From: an uncultured Burkholderiales bacterium
Lineage (GTDB): Bacteria > Pseudomonadota > Gammaproteobacteria > Burkholderiales > Eutrophovitaceae
DNA: 64,000 nucleotides
Direction: 5' to 3'
Assembly: GCA_951812315.1 (NCBI GenBank)
Contig: CATOSA010000011.1
Coordinates: forward strand, 29,681-93,680
Part shown: positions 26,494 to 36,561 of the stretch, in pieces
Layout: every line of letters begins with the position of its first letter
Position numbering within the stretch: position 1 is the first letter of the stretch
The notes under the pieces: generated by a model
What the model was told of the DNA's origin: nothing
Databases searched by the model: none
What the model saw: only the letters and a program-made list of their open reading frames with translations
Made by a program: the position numbers and the translations under genes

Positions 26494-27860
26494 TTAATCC
26501 CCAGGCGCTCCATACGATAGCGCATTGACCGGAACGTGATGCCGAGCAATTTGGCAGCGGCGGTACGGTTGAAACGCGTCTTCTCCAATGCCTCCAGGAT
26601 CGCGTCTTTCTCCACCCGGTCCAGATAGTCCTGCAGCGGATACTTGCCATTTGCACTCACTGTGGACGGAACGTCACTTGACACCCCCGGCGGCGTCAGT
26701 TGCAGATCCTCCAGCTGGATGGTTTGTCCACCGGAAAGCGCAAGCGCGCGCTCAAGTACGTTCTCAAGCTCCCGAACGTTGCCGGGACAATCGTAGCGGG
26801 TTAGCGAATCCATCGCTTCCGCGCTGACATCAGGCTTTTTCTCGCCGGCGGAGGAAGCCAGCTTTTCCAGAATTGCGTTCACGAACAGCGGAATGTCTTC
26901 ACGAAGTTCACGTATCGCGGGCATGCGCAGTTCAATGACATTGAGACGATAGTAAAGATCGTGGCGGAACTTGCCCGCATCAACCTGCTCGCCCAGTTTC
27001 TTGTGGGTCGCACTGATAATTCTGACGTCGACCGGTTCCTTCTGGGTGGAGCCCACTTTTCGCACCTTCTTTTCCTGAATCACCCGCAGTAGCTTGACCT
27101 GCATCGGAAGCGGAAGATCGGCAACCTCGTCAAGAAACAAGGTGCCTCCATTCGCGGCCTGAAAAAATCCGTCGCGGTCCGAATCGGCGCCGGTGAATGC
27201 GCCTTTCTTGTAGCCGAAGAATTCCGACTCCATCAGGTTTTCCGGGATGGCACCACAGTTCACCGGAAAGAAAGGTTTGTCGCTACGCACACTCTTCTGG
27301 TGAATACGCCGAGCCGCAAGCTCTTTTCCACTTCCGGACTCGCCACTGATCTGAACCGCGGCCTCGGTTCGTGCAAGCTTCTCGATCAGATTGCGAACTG
27401 CCTGCATCGCTGCCGAATCACCAAGCAACGACTGCTCGTTGTCGGTTTTCGGACTGGTGCCAGCCTGCGGTAACGACAGCGCGGATTTCACCAGCGTTCG
27501 CAACTGCTCCAGCGACACCGGTTTTGCCAAATAGTCAAACGCGCCTGCCTTGAGCGCAGCCACCGCGTTCTCTGTATTGCCATGGGCCGTGATAACCGCA
27601 ACCGGCAGATCATGCTCACTCTCGGATACATATTTCAGCAACTCCAGCCCGTCTCCATCCGGTAATCGCATGTCGGTCAGGCAAAGATCGAACGGCCCTT
27701 CTTTGACTTTCTTGATGGCCTCCTTGACCGAGGCGGCACGTTCCACGTCGAGCCCCATCTTCAGAAGCGTCAACTCAAGCAGTTCAAGGATATCTTCCTC
27801 ATCGTCTACAATCAGCACCGATCGCGAGACGACCCCACGCACTTGTTCCCTCCGTTTCAC
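26490..27860 (-). CDS. pilR: NtrC-family response regulator, PilR type
   Basis: A 456-residue sigma-54 activator. The receiver domain (VLIVDDEEDI; phosphoacceptor Asp63 in LTDMRLPDGDG) is followed by an AAA+ domain with Walker A GESGSGKE, the sigma-54 contact loop GAFTGA, Walker B GTLFLDEVADLP and RELREDIPLF. A C-terminal Fis-type HTH follows (ILEALEKTRFNRTAAAKLLG). PilR activates type IV pilus genes in response to PilS. The upstream gene is a PilS-like kinase overlapping by four bases, which supports the name; the target genes are not in this window. Confidence 0.9.
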   Translation of the reverse strand: MKRREQVRGVVSRSVLIVDDEEDILELLELTLLKMGLDVERAASVKEAIKKVKEGPFDLCLTDMRLPDGDGLELLKYVSESEHDLPVAVITAHGNTENAVAALKAGAFDYLAKPVSLEQLRTLVKSALSLPQAGTSPKTDNEQSLLGDSAAMQAVRNLIEKLARTEAAVQISGESGSGKELAARRIHQKSVRSDKPFFPVNCGAIPENLMESEFFGYKKGAFTGADSDRDGFFQAANGGTLFLDEVADLPLPMQVKLLRVIQEKKVRKVGSTQKEPVDVRIISATHKKLGEQVDAGKFRHDLYYRLNVIELRMPAIRELREDIPLFVNAILEKLASSAGEKKPDVSAEAMDSLTRYDCPGNVRELENVLERALALSGGQTIQLEDLQLTPPGVSSDVPSTVSANGKYPLQDYLDRVEKDAILEALEKTRFNRTAAAKLLGITFRSMRYRMERLGIN

Positions 27861-29453
27861 TGCAACGCTCCTTTAAATAAAACTCCGAACTGCGCGCCGC
27901 CACTTGCGCGTTCAACGTATTCAAGCCTGGCGCCATTCGCTTCGCAAATCTCGCGAGCAATATACAGACCCAGGCCGGTTCCACTCGAAGCGGTAGCGAA
28001 AAATGGCTCAAACAAGTTGCCGCGCAATGCATCCGCGACGCCTGGACCATCGTCCTTCACGCTTAATTCCACACTACCCTCAGGCGCCGCTGGTCGCACG
28101 CCGAGCGTAATGCTTCCTTTCTTCCTGTGGCAGTACCTCAAGGCATTACGACATAGATTCCACATGATCTGATTCAGGTGGCTTCGGTCGAATGTAACTA
28201 TGGGTTCGATCTCCGCTTCGATCGCGATGACTCCGTCAGGCACTTTCTCGATTTCCACGAATTGTCCAACGAAGGTTCGCAAATAATCGACGACTCCGAA
28301 TGTTTCTCTGAGTGCCCGATCGCGGCGGTTAAGTCTTAGCACGTCCTGGACCATTCGGTCCAGACGCTGTGTATTGTCGTGAATGATCTGAAGCAGGCGC
28401 ATTGAGCCTGACCCATCCTTGGTGTCTTCGATCAAAAGTTCAGCCGCGTGGTTAATTGCCGACAACGGATTGCGAATTTCATGCGCAATGTTCGCAGTCA
28501 GACGCCCAAGCGATGCAAGTTTCATTTGCTGGGCCTGCCGCTGTATCCGCGAAATATCCTCGAGAAAAATCACCACACCAACATTCTGTTCCTCGCTGAC
28601 CGTGCGGAAGCGGGCTGCAACCGATGGATCGCCGTCCACGGTTTGCATCGGTTCAGCCTCTGCGGCCGGATTTTCCCGCCAATTCTGCAGGTGACTTGCC
28701 AGCGTTTGCGAGTACTCCGCGAGCGATACGTCGCGGTCCATTTTTGAAACCCGCCCCAGTAGCTGTTCGGCGCGCGTATTGATCTGGCGGATCACGCCAC
28801 GTTCATCGGCAACGATCACGTCGTCTTGCCTGTCCTGAATGATCAGTTTGTTGATCTGCGCCATGCTGGCGAGATCGACCTCACGCTGGGCGACTATAGC
28901 TTCGATCGCAACCGCGCGACTTGCCAGCGAGTGTCCGAGCCAGGCAGTCGTAAAATAACCAATACTGATGAGTCCCGCCCGCAGGAAAAGCGCAGAGTTT
29001 CCGTCCATGTAAAGTACCTCGAACGATTGCTCGCAAAGGATGGCGAACGACGCCGTCGCCGCAAAAAACAGCGGCAAGCGCCCATCGCGAGCAGGCCGGC
29101 TGCAGCGAGCGACGGCAGCAGCAAAAGCTCCAGCCCGCTGGCCACGCCGCCGCTGGCATACATCAGCAGCGCGATCGCGAGAACGTCGAGACAGACGTGA
29201 ATCGATAACTGCAACTCGAAACGCGGGCGTTGCCACGCGATTGGTGCGAATGCGAGAAGCGTAAGCGCTAAATACAGCAGGTCGACATAGATGAAGAACT
29301 CGCGACTGTACGAACCGAACGGTATGTTGTCGTGCAGCCAGACGACCGACCCAAGCAGGATCAGAGCGACGATCAAACGGTAGATATTGAAGTACAGCAG
29401 CGAGCGCCAATGCGCGCTTCCCGTTTCGCCGGCCGGATCGTCGATTCAAACAT
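27857..29453 (-). pseudogene. pilS: PilS-type sensor histidine kinase with frameshifts in the membrane region
   Basis: The C-terminal two thirds are in one frame: PAS (DDVIVADERGVIRQINTRAEQLLG), HisKA with H-box IAHEIRNPLSAINHAAEL, and HATPase (NLCRNALRY, KDDGPGV, GTGLGLYIAREI). The N-terminal six-helix region is in a different frame (VALILLGSVVWLHDN ... LPSLAAAGLLAMG), joined at 29081-29083 where one base is missing from a C-run (plus strand). The natural ATG (29453, MFESTIRPAKREA) is in yet another frame from HWRSLLYFNIYR, implying a second indel in GCGCGC near 29411. As read, no intact kinase is coded from an ATG; a TTG at 29376 would still hit the first shift. Either a real pseudogene or sequencing error. 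Confidence 0.75.
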
Positions 29454-29519
29454 GGCCGCCCCTATGCGCCTGCACGTGTTGGCGCCAAATCCGCCGGCGA
29501 CATCGTCAATCGGGCGGAG

Positions 29520-29765
29520 TTACTTCTTTGCAAGTCGCAGATGCTCCTCACTGCAAAAGTAATCATCGCCGGCCGTGAGGCTCTCGCTTCGCGGCAAATG
29601 AACGCCGCATACAGAGCAACGCACCATGTTCTCCAGATTCTCTGGTTGCGACTGTCCCGGTTTGGATCGGGGTCGTTGCGCGCCGATTTCCCGGCGCCGC
29701 GCGCTGTGCTGAATAACCAAATAGGCAATGATAAAAACGGCGATCAGGAGTAGAAACTTGGCCAC
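29520..29765 (-). CDS. PP0621 family protein
   Basis: An 81-residue protein with an N-terminal transmembrane segment (FLLLIAVFIIAYLVI), a basic linker, and a C-terminal zinc-ribbon-like motif (MVRCSVCGVHLP ... YFCSEEHLRLAK) with the pattern CxxC...C..EH. This architecture matches the PP0621 family often found just upstream of pilS in beta- and gammaproteobacteria, as here. Function unknown. Confidence 0.88.
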   Translation of the reverse strand: MAKFLLLIAVFIIAYLVIQHSARRREIGAQRPRSKPGQSQPENLENMVRCSVCGVHLPRSESLTAGDDYFCSEEHLRLAKK

Positions 29766-30475
29766 GTAATGTCGTCACCCGCAAAATGATTAATCATGCA
29801 CGTTGGTCGACTGCCAACCAGAACCTGGAGCAATACTGGATCGACGCAACGTTGGCCGCATACTGAATCGTAAATTCCAGACGTGCACACTTCGCGCCTG
29901 GTCCGCGCTGAAGCAGTCAGCCGTCGATCCGACACATGTTAACAGCCTCGGGCGATAGCCCGTACGTGAACGTATTGTACATCCACGCAATTGAAGCAGA
30001 CCGTTTCCGGGTCGGCGTTCGCAAAACACATTTGGAGCCTTGTGTACCTGCAATTGTCGGCAACATTTCAGCGTCAGGTCGGCGGGCAAGCCCTATGAAC
30101 CCTTGCACCGCCAACAATTCAAGTACCCGCAACGCGCCATTGTTTGTCTCTTCAACAAACTGACCATGCCATGGTCGAGCATCAGATCATCAAAGCGCAA
30201 ACTGGAAACCCTGCCTCAGTGGCGTCGCGAACCAACCCATTGAAGTCCCTGCTGAAAATCACACAGTCCGCAGATTTTCCGGGGACATGTTGAAGAACGA
30301 ATCGCGCGCAATATTGACGAATCCCGCCGCTGACATCGATGTTAGCCATCCGAACGAATCCGTCCCGAAGAATTCATCCGCCACTATGTAGTCAACCATT
30401 CACAGCGACGCAGTCCACAAATCCTAGCGACGCAGTCGAAAAATCATGGCGAGGCGGCCCTTGTGTCACAAGGAG
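29766..30475. other. 710-bp region without a supported gene
   Basis: It lies upstream of the PP0621 gene and downstream of tRNA-Pro. Several short open frames on both strands (for example 29936-30163 plus, 29790-30089 minus) show no recognisable features. A 22-bp tandem duplication is present at 30404-30447. Confidence 0.5.
30404..30447. repeat. 22-bp tandem duplication
   Basis: 30404-30425 and 30426-30447 share AGCGACGCAGTC.A.AAATC, with about four differences. A diverged third start (GGCGAGGCGG) follows. It is located just downstream of tRNA-Pro in the direction of transcription. Confidence 0.6.
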
Positions 30476-30552
<77 letters not shown>

Positions 30553-30563
30553 ACGGCGGCATA

Positions 30564-31532
30564 TCAGTAGTCGCGGCTAACCGCGAAGGCGGCCAATTCT
30601 AGCAAACAAATCTTGTAATCCGAATTTCGCAGCGACGCCAGCGCATTGATTGCGAGGCGCGACTCTGCATCGGCTTGAGATCGCGTGTACTCAAACGCAC
30701 CGCATTCGCGCATTGCTGACATGACAGGCTCAAAATCGGCGACCCCCTTGTCGAGGATCGCACACCGGATCAATTCCTTCTGTGATGACGTGGCGTGACG
30801 CATTGCGTGGATAAGCGGCAAGGTTACCTTGCCCTCAGCCAGATCATCTCCCAGGTTCTTTCCGGTCTGCTCAACATCGCCGGAGTAATCAAGAATATCG
30901 TCAACGAGCTGAAACGCCGTGCCAATATGCGTTCCATAAGCAGCCAGGGCGTCTTCGAGCGTGCTGGGCACTCCCGACACGATTGCACCCAGCCGGCCAG
31001 CTGCCTCGAACAGCTTCGCCGTTTTCGAGCGGACAACGCGCAGATAATCGCTCTCTGTTACATCGACGTTGTGAATATTGAGAAGTTGCATGACTTCGCC
31101 TTCGGCGATGGTATTAGTGGCATCGGACAATACCTCCATCACACGCATGCTGTTCACGCCGACCATCATCTGAAAGGACCGTGAATACAGAAAGTCTCCG
31201 ACCAACACCGATGCGGGATTGCCGAAGGTTGCATTTGCCGACGCGCGCCCACGCCGCATGTTTGACTCATCCACAACGTCGTCGTGCAGCAAAGTCGCGG
31301 TGTGAATGAACTCGACGATCGCGGCCAGTTGGTGTTGCTTCGCACCCCGATATCCGCACGCACCTGCCATCAGGATCACCAGCGCGGGCCTCAGGCGCTT
31401 GCCGCCACTAGAAATAATGTAGTCGGCCACTTGCCGGATCAGCACGATGTCCGAATGCAGGCACTCGCGGATAACCGTGTCGACGGCCCGCATGTCCTCT
31501 GCAATCCGGTCTGTGATCAAGGGCGGTGTCAC
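30564..31532 (-). CDS. ispB: Polyprenyl (octaprenyl) diphosphate synthase
   Basis: A 322-residue trans-isoprenyl diphosphate synthase that makes the ubiquinone side chain. The first Asp-rich motif is LLHDDVVDES (residues 81-90), GGKRLRPAL is near 43-51, and the second Asp-rich motif is QLVDDILDYSGD. No signal peptide. It is divergent from rplU-rpmA, the standard arrangement in betaproteobacteria. Chain length cannot be read with certainty; octaprenyl is the usual product in this group. Confidence 0.95.
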   Translation of the reverse strand: MTPPLITDRIAEDMRAVDTVIRECLHSDIVLIRQVADYIISSGGKRLRPALVILMAGACGYRGAKQHQLAAIVEFIHTATLLHDDVVDESNMRRGRASANATFGNPASVLVGDFLYSRSFQMMVGVNSMRVMEVLSDATNTIAEGEVMQLLNIHNVDVTESDYLRVVRSKTAKLFEAAGRLGAIVSGVPSTLEDALAAYGTHIGTAFQLVDDILDYSGDVEQTGKNLGDDLAEGKVTLPLIHAMRHATSSQKELIRCAILDKGVADFEPVMSAMRECGAFEYTRSQADAESRLAINALASLRNSDYKICLLELAAFAVSRDY

Positions 31533-31667
31533 GGATTAACTGGGAAAAGCGTCATTTTTTGACGAAGCAGCATTCTCTGGAGACCGGCGATGTTAGGGAT
31601 GCCCCACGAATAGTGTCAAGGCCGGAAACGTCTGTCTCCCCAATCTTGCCGAATCTGCCTTTATACC

Positions 31668-31696
31668 TTGCGTAAGCCCTTCTTTTCTTGTAGTAT
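31668..31696 (+). promoter_or_regulatory. Sigma-70 promoter for rplU-rpmA
   Basis: A -35 TTGCGT (31668-31673) and -10 TAGTAT (31691-31696) are separated by 17 bases, 37 bases before the rplU ATG. Position and spacing are right for the ribosomal operon. Confidence 0.6.
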
Positions 31697-31732
31697 GCGC
31701 CGCTTTCCCGAGGCCCTCCTAGGAGCTCGAAG

Positions 31733-32044
31733 ATGTATGCGGTCATCAAGACTGGCGGCAAGCAGTATCGTGTGCCGTCCGGCGAAAAAGTCAAGGTAGA
31801 ACAATTAGCTGCCGATGTCGGAAGTCAGATTACTATCGATACGGTACTGATGGTCGCGGACGGAGACAAGGTCTCAATCGGCAAGCCCTTGGTAAAAGGC
31901 GCCAAAGTTGAGGCAACGATCGTCAATCACGGACGTGGCGATAAGGTCCGTGTATTCAAGATGCGCCGCCGGAAGCAGTCCAGTAAAACGCAGGGACACA
32001 GACAGAATTTCACCGAAATCCAGGTCGATAGTATTTCGGCCTGA
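31733..32044 (+). CDS. rplU: 50S ribosomal protein L21
   Basis: A 103-residue protein of standard length: [14 protein letters not shown] at the N-terminus, [19 protein letters not shown], then [24 protein letters not shown] at the 23S-binding C-terminus. It is followed 40 bp later by rpmA, the invariant bacterial order. The ATG follows AGGAGCTCGAAG. Confidence 0.98.
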   Translation: MYAVIKTGGKQYRVPSGEKVKVEQLAADVGSQITIDTVLMVADGDKVSIGKPLVKGAKVEATIVNHGRGDKVRVFKMRRRKQSSKTQGHRQNFTEIQVDSISA

Positions 32045-32084
32045 TTTGTAGGGCGGAAAGCCTTCCCGCCCAAGGAGCGACAAG

Positions 32085-32342
32085 ATGGCACACAAGAAAG
32101 CAGGCAGCAGTTCTCGCAACGGCCGCGATTCCAATGCCAAACGGCTTGGCGTCAAGCGATTTGGCGGTCAACTTGTACCGGCCGGAAACATTATTGTGAG
32201 ACAGCGCGGTACCAAGGTGCATCCCGGCGTGAACGTCGGAATCGGAAAAGACCACACATTATTTGCAAAGGTTGCTGGCCGCGTTCAATTCGGACACAAA
32301 GGCCCACTGCACAAGAAAACGGTAAGTATCATCCCGGCCTGA
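32085..32342 (+). CDS. rpmA: 50S ribosomal protein L27
   Basis: An 85-residue protein: [20 protein letters not shown], then [19 protein letters not shown] and GRVQF. Its N-terminus reaches the peptidyl-transferase centre. The ATG follows AAGGAGCGACAAG. A rho-independent terminator lies just downstream (32364-32393). Confidence 0.98.
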   Translation: MAHKKAGSSSRNGRDSNAKRLGVKRFGGQLVPAGNIIVRQRGTKVHPGVNVGIGKDHTLFAKVAGRVQFGHKGPLHKKTVSIIPA

Positions 32343-32363
32343 GGTTTACCCGCTCTGACAAGA

Positions 32364-32393
32364 AGCCCTATCGGTACCGGTAGGGCTTTTTTT
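32364..32393 (+). terminator. Rho-independent terminator after rpmA
   Basis: AGCCCTATCGG-TA-CCGGTAGGGCT forms a stem with one imperfect pair and is followed by TTTTTTT. It separates the ribosomal operon from obgE-proB. Confidence 0.85.
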
Positions 32394-32418
32394 CTTTTGG
32401 CTATCGACACGCTCGAAT

Positions 32419-32472
32419 CCAGACCAGACTGCAATTTCAGACTAGACCGCAATTCCAGACCAGACCGCTATG
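32419..32472 (+). repeat. Three 18-bp tandem repeats ending in the obgE start codon
   Basis: CCAGACCAGACTGCAATT (32419-32436), TCAGACTAGACCGCAATT (32437-32454) and CCAGACCAGACCGCTATG (32455-32472). The ATG of obgE is the last three bases of the third unit, and no Shine-Dalgarno sequence is present in this leader. Confidence 0.85.
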
Positions 32473-33552
32473 AAATTTTTCGACGAAGCGACCATTGAAG
32501 CGCACTCCGGCAAGGGGGGTGACGGCATTGTTGCGTTCCGGCGCGAGAAATATGTACCGCGCGGTGGTCCCAGCGGCGGTGACGGTGGACGCGGTGGCAG
32601 CATTTACGTCATCGCCGATCGCAATATCAATACGCTCATCGACTACCGCTACAAGCGCATCCATCGAGCAAAAAACGGAGAAAACGGGCAAGGCAAGGAC
32701 TGTTACGGCAGGGGTGCTGACGATATTCAACTGCGTGTTCCCATGGGTACGGTCATCACTGACCTCGGCACCGGCGAACAGATTGCCGATCTTGCCGTGG
32801 ATGGCCAAAAGGAACTGGTCTGCAAGGGCGGCAACGGCGGACTCGGCAACATTCATTTCAAGTCGAGCGTCAATCGCACGCCGCGCCAGTGCACGCCGGG
32901 TGAGGAGGGGCAAAGCCGCCGGCTCAGGCTTGAGCTGAGAGTACTTGCAGACGTCGGACTGCTTGGACTCCCCAATGCCGGCAAATCGACGTTCATTCGT
33001 GCCGTTTCTGCGGCACGCCCGAAAGTTGCCGATTACCCGTTCACCACACTGCAGCCAAATCTCGGCGTGGTGCGTACTGACGTCAGCAAAAGCTTTGTAA
33101 TTGCCGATATCCCCGGTCTGATAGAAGGCGCGGCAGATGGTGCCGGTCTCGGTCACCAGTTTCTGCGGCACTTGCAGCGCACCAGACTGCTGCTGCATAT
33201 CGTGGACATCGCGCCGACTGACGAAAGCACGAAACCCGTGGCAGGCGCAAAGGCAATCACTGACGAGCTGCGCAAGTACGACGAATCACTGTATCGAAAA
33301 CCGCGTTGGCTGGTGCTTAACAAGATAGACCTCATCGCGGAAGATGATCGTCAGCGCGTCATCCAGGACATCAGCAACGAATACCGGCGGGAAATCGGCG
33401 AGCCGGAAAGAACCTTCGCCATATCCGCGCTGTCACGGCTAGGTTGCGTAGAACTCACCTATGCCGCGATGGACCGGCTTGACGAAATTGCGAAGGATGC
33501 GCAAGCACAAAAAACCGAAGATTCCGGATCGGCAGACGTCGCGCGCGCATGA
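32470..33552 (+). CDS. obgE: GTPase Obg/CgtA
   Basis: A 360-residue essential GTPase in ribosome assembly and stress response. The N-terminal Obg fold is Gly-rich ([30 protein letters not shown]). The G domain begins with P-loop GLPNAGKST (166-174), then [21 protein letters not shown] and NKIDLI. The start [15 protein letters not shown] is canonical although no ribosome-binding site precedes it. It overlaps proB by four bases (ATGA). Confidence 0.97.
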   Translation: MKFFDEATIEAHSGKGGDGIVAFRREKYVPRGGPSGGDGGRGGSIYVIADRNINTLIDYRYKRIHRAKNGENGQGKDCYGRGADDIQLRVPMGTVITDLGTGEQIADLAVDGQKELVCKGGNGGLGNIHFKSSVNRTPRQCTPGEEGQSRRLRLELRVLADVGLLGLPNAGKSTFIRAVSAARPKVADYPFTTLQPNLGVVRTDVSKSFVIADIPGLIEGAADGAGLGHQFLRHLQRTRLLLHIVDIAPTDESTKPVAGAKAITDELRKYDESLYRKPRWLVLNKIDLIAEDDRQRVIQDISNEYRREIGEPERTFAISALSRLGCVELTYAAMDRLDEIAKDAQAQKTEDSGSADVARA

Positions 33553-34676
33553 GTGAAACACCTAGCGTACTTGCGTCCGCCAGACGAGTCGTCGTCAAAA
33601 TTGGCAGCAGCCTCTTAACCAAGGGCGGCCAAGGCCTGGATCACGCCGCACTTGCTCGTTGGGCCGGGCAAATTTCGGACATTCGCAAACGCGGCTGTGA
33701 AGTCGCACTCGTTTCCAGTGGCGCGATTGCCGAAGGAATGCAGCGTCTTGGCTGGAAGAAACGCCCGCACGGGGTCTACGAATTGCAGGCCGCAGCCGCA
33801 GTCGGGCAAATGGGCCTGGTCGAGGCATACGAATCTTGTTTTCGCAAATTCAGTCTGCATACTGCGCAGATCCTGCTGACCCATGAAGATCTGTCAGACA
33901 GAATGCGGTATCTGAATGCCCGTTCGACGGTACGCACCCTGCTCGAACTGGGCGCAATTCCGATCATCAACGAAAACGATACGGTTGCAACCGAAGAAAT
34001 TCGCTTCGGCGACAACGACACGCTGGCGGCACTGGTCACCAACCTGATCGAAGCTGATTTGCTGGTTATCCTGACCGACCAGGCCGGACTGCATACCAAG
34101 GACCCGCGCCATCACGCCGACGCCGAGTTGATCAAGCATGCCGATGCGGGTGACCCCGCGCTGGAAAAAATGGCCGGCGGCATAGGCACTCACATTGGTA
34201 GCGGCGGCATGATTACGAAAATTCTTGCCGCCAAACGCGCAGCACGCAGCGGCGCTCATACCATCATCCTCTCCGGTCACGAGGAAGATGCGCTCGGCCG
34301 GCTCGCGGCAGGAGAGGCAATCGGCACGTTGCTTCGCGCCAGAACCGTGACTATGGCAGCGCGCAAACAATGGCTGGCGAATCACCTGCAAGTACGCGGC
34401 AAACTTACGCTAGACGACGGCGCAGTAAACGCGTTGCGTCAGAATAACAAGAGCCTGCTTCCGGTCGGTGTCGTCAAAGTGTCTGGTGAGTTCGAACGGG
34501 GCGAAGTCGTCAGCTGCATGGATTCAGACGGCAACGAAGTTGCCAGAGGGCTGGTCAATTACAACGCCGCCGAATCCACGAGAATTCTCAAAACGCCCTC
34601 CGGGAAAATCGAATCAATACTGGGCTACGTAGACGAACCTGAACTCATCAACAAAGATAACCTCGTCCTGCTCTGA
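33549..34676 (+). CDS. proB: Glutamate 5-kinase
   Basis: A 375-residue enzyme for the first step of proline synthesis, ATP-dependent phosphorylation of glutamate. The amino-acid kinase domain shows [32 protein letters not shown] and [10 protein letters not shown]. The C-terminal PUA domain covers about 280-370. Translationally coupled to obgE through an ATGA overlap, a common beta-proteobacterial arrangement. Confidence 0.97.
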   Translation: MSETPSVLASARRVVVKIGSSLLTKGGQGLDHAALARWAGQISDIRKRGCEVALVSSGAIAEGMQRLGWKKRPHGVYELQAAAAVGQMGLVEAYESCFRKFSLHTAQILLTHEDLSDRMRYLNARSTVRTLLELGAIPIINENDTVATEEIRFGDNDTLAALVTNLIEADLLVILTDQAGLHTKDPRHHADAELIKHADAGDPALEKMAGGIGTHIGSGGMITKILAAKRAARSGAHTIILSGHEEDALGRLAAGEAIGTLLRARTVTMAARKQWLANHLQVRGKLTLDDGAVNALRQNNKSLLPVGVVKVSGEFERGEVVSCMDSDGNEVARGLVNYNAAESTRILKTPSGKIESILGYVDEPELINKDNLVLL

Positions 34677-34694
34677 AATGGGGCAAGCGTACCG

Positions 34695-35276
34695 CTAGAA
34701 TTTTCGATAGTCGTCGAAGTAGGGGCGGCCACGTTTGATGAACCGGACTGCGTCTTTTGTGTTTTTCGGAGGCAAACCGGTCGGACAAATGTAGTATCGA
34801 TACAGCGAAAAGCGCGTATCGTTTTTGTTAATGCTTGTAATCGATTGCCATTTTGGATCGCGCGGCGGCGTCCACTTTCCATCAGTCGAGCCGTACGCGT
34901 AGACCTTGTATTCCTGTGCTTCGCAGTGAATTCCCTCAAAAGTCACGTTCTCCGCACCCGATCTCGAACGCGCGACGACGCTATAGCGCACAACGCCATC
35001 GGGATCCACACGAATGGACGTCAAATCAGCAAAAAACTTGAAATTGGTTGCGCCAACAATTTGAAACTCGGCCAGGTTCTCGGCACGGGGATAAGCGGGC
35101 AATGGCGCGTTAAATTCGGTCCACGGGCCTTTTGGCTTGGCGGTGGACACCGGGTCATTGGAGCGGCGCGCACTCTCGGACGGCGCTTCGGTCGTACCTG
35201 AACAGGCAACGACAAACACGGTCAGACAGACAACTACGGCGGTCTTTACCGCACACAGCCAGTCAGTCCTCTGCAT
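34695..35276 (-). CDS. CNP1-like family lipoprotein
   Basis: About 193 residues from the ATG at 35276 (MQRTDWLCAVKTAVVV); the frame is open far upstream into cfa but only this start gives a signal. The signal peptide ends in a lipobox-like VFVVAC. The mature region matches the CNP1-like family: ATNFKFFADLTSIRVDPDGVVRYSVVARS and a C-terminal domain with two Cys (GIHCEAQ, YYICPTG). Function unknown; first described as cryptic neisserial protein 1. It overlaps the 3' end of cfa by about 14 bp. Confidence 0.82.
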   Translation of the reverse strand: MQRTDWLCAVKTAVVVCLTVFVVACSGTTEAPSESARRSNDPVSTAKPKGPWTEFNAPLPAYPRAENLAEFQIVGATNFKFFADLTSIRVDPDGVVRYSVVARSRSGAENVTFEGIHCEAQEYKVYAYGSTDGKWTPPRDPKWQSITSINKNDTRFSLYRYYICPTGLPPKNTKDAVRFIKRGRPYFDDYRKF

Positions 35277-36480
35277 ACACATGCGCGCGAGTGAGCGGGT
35301 ACGGCATCGACCCGTCTTTAAGCGGCTTCGCTCCAAGTATCTGGAAGATGGATATCCAGCCGCGATCGAATGCGTGTGCCGAACCTGCCATGTATATGCG
35401 CCACACCCTGTAGCGCTTCTCGCCGACCAGTTCAACCGCGCGGGTAGTGTTCGCCTCGAGCCTGCTCACCCAGTGCCACAATGTATTCGCGTAGTGCGGG
35501 CGCAACGATTCAGCGTCCCAGGTCTCCAGGCCTTGTTCCGCCATCTCCCGAACGACCCGCGACACGTGCACGAGCTCACCGCCCGGAAACACGTACTCGT
35601 TGACAAATTTGCCAATGTCGCTGCCAAGCGCCCCGTCCATCAGCGAATTGGTAGTAATGCCCTGATTCAACACGACGCCACCAGGTTTGAGCAGGTCGCG
35701 AATTTTCCCGAAATACACCGGAAGGTTTCTCTTCCCGACATGTTCAAACATGCCCACGCTGGCAATCTTGTCGTAAATCTCGTATTGGGGAACGTCCCGG
35801 TAATCCATCAGGCGCGCCTCGCAACGGTCTTCCAGGCCCAGCTCCTTGATCCGTTGCGTCGCCAGTTCATGCTGTTCGACCGACAACGTGATACCGACCG
35901 CCTTCACACCGTAATTGCGTACCGCCCAGATAATCAGCGCACCCCAGCCGCAACCGATGTCGAGAAAACTCTCACCCGGTTTGAGCTGCAACTTCCTGCA
36001 AATGTGGTCAAGTTTCTGCTCTTGCGCGAGATCGAGGCTGTCAGCGGCTTCCTTGAAATATGCGCATGAGTACACGCGATTCCGGTCCAGCCACAGCTCA
36101 TAGAATTCGTTTCCGGCATCGTAATGATGCTGAATCGACTTCCGATCGGCCGGGCGGGTATGCCGCCACCAGTTGAAGAGTTTGGAGCGCTTGACGTAAC
36201 GTGTGGTGGAATTATCCGAAACCAGTTTTTCGCCGATTTGAATGGTTTCGCGAATGTCGCCTTCAATGTCAATCTGCCCTTCGACATAGGCTTTGGCAAT
36301 ACGTCCCAGACTGGGATTCGCAAGCGACGTAACCGCAGACGGCGAATTAAGTGTCACGCGGATTTTTGCTTCGGCCTGGGGCGTTGCGGTAGTACCGTCC
36401 CACAAAGAAACGGCAACCGGCAAACCTAGCCGCGCGAGTCTGCGCTCGATTTGGCTGATCATATTCATTGCCTGAACCAC
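35263..36480 (-). CDS. cfa: Cyclopropane-fatty-acyl-phospholipid synthase
   Basis: A 405-residue SAM-dependent enzyme that cyclopropanates unsaturated membrane lipids. It has an N-terminal lipid-binding region, QHHYDAGNEFYELWLD, SAM motif FLDIGCGWGAL, and VSVEQHELATQRIK-like and VGMFEHVGKRNLP segments typical of CFA synthase. The true start may be a few residues downstream (MNMISQIERRL). It is followed by the CNP1-like lipoprotein gene. Confidence 0.95.
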   Translation of the reverse strand: MVQAMNMISQIERRLARLGLPVAVSLWDGTTATPQAEAKIRVTLNSPSAVTSLANPSLGRIAKAYVEGQIDIEGDIRETIQIGEKLVSDNSTTRYVKRSKLFNWWRHTRPADRKSIQHHYDAGNEFYELWLDRNRVYSCAYFKEAADSLDLAQEQKLDHICRKLQLKPGESFLDIGCGWGALIIWAVRNYGVKAVGITLSVEQHELATQRIKELGLEDRCEARLMDYRDVPQYEIYDKIASVGMFEHVGKRNLPVYFGKIRDLLKPGGVVLNQGITTNSLMDGALGSDIGKFVNEYVFPGGELVHVSRVVREMAEQGLETWDAESLRPHYANTLWHWVSRLEANTTRAVELVGEKRYRVWRIYMAGSAHAFDRGWISIFQILGAKPLKDGSMPYPLTRAHVYAED

Positions 36481-36561
36481 TCTCTTGTTTATGCTATCGT
36501 CGCTCCTCCGCGGCGGTTATATTGTACGTAGTTCAGGGCAGTTTTACATGCCCGGCCTCAA

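Noticed and set aside
35137..36069. 310-codon plus-strand open frame over cfa
   Set aside because: Antisense shadow of cfa; no signal, domain or start context.
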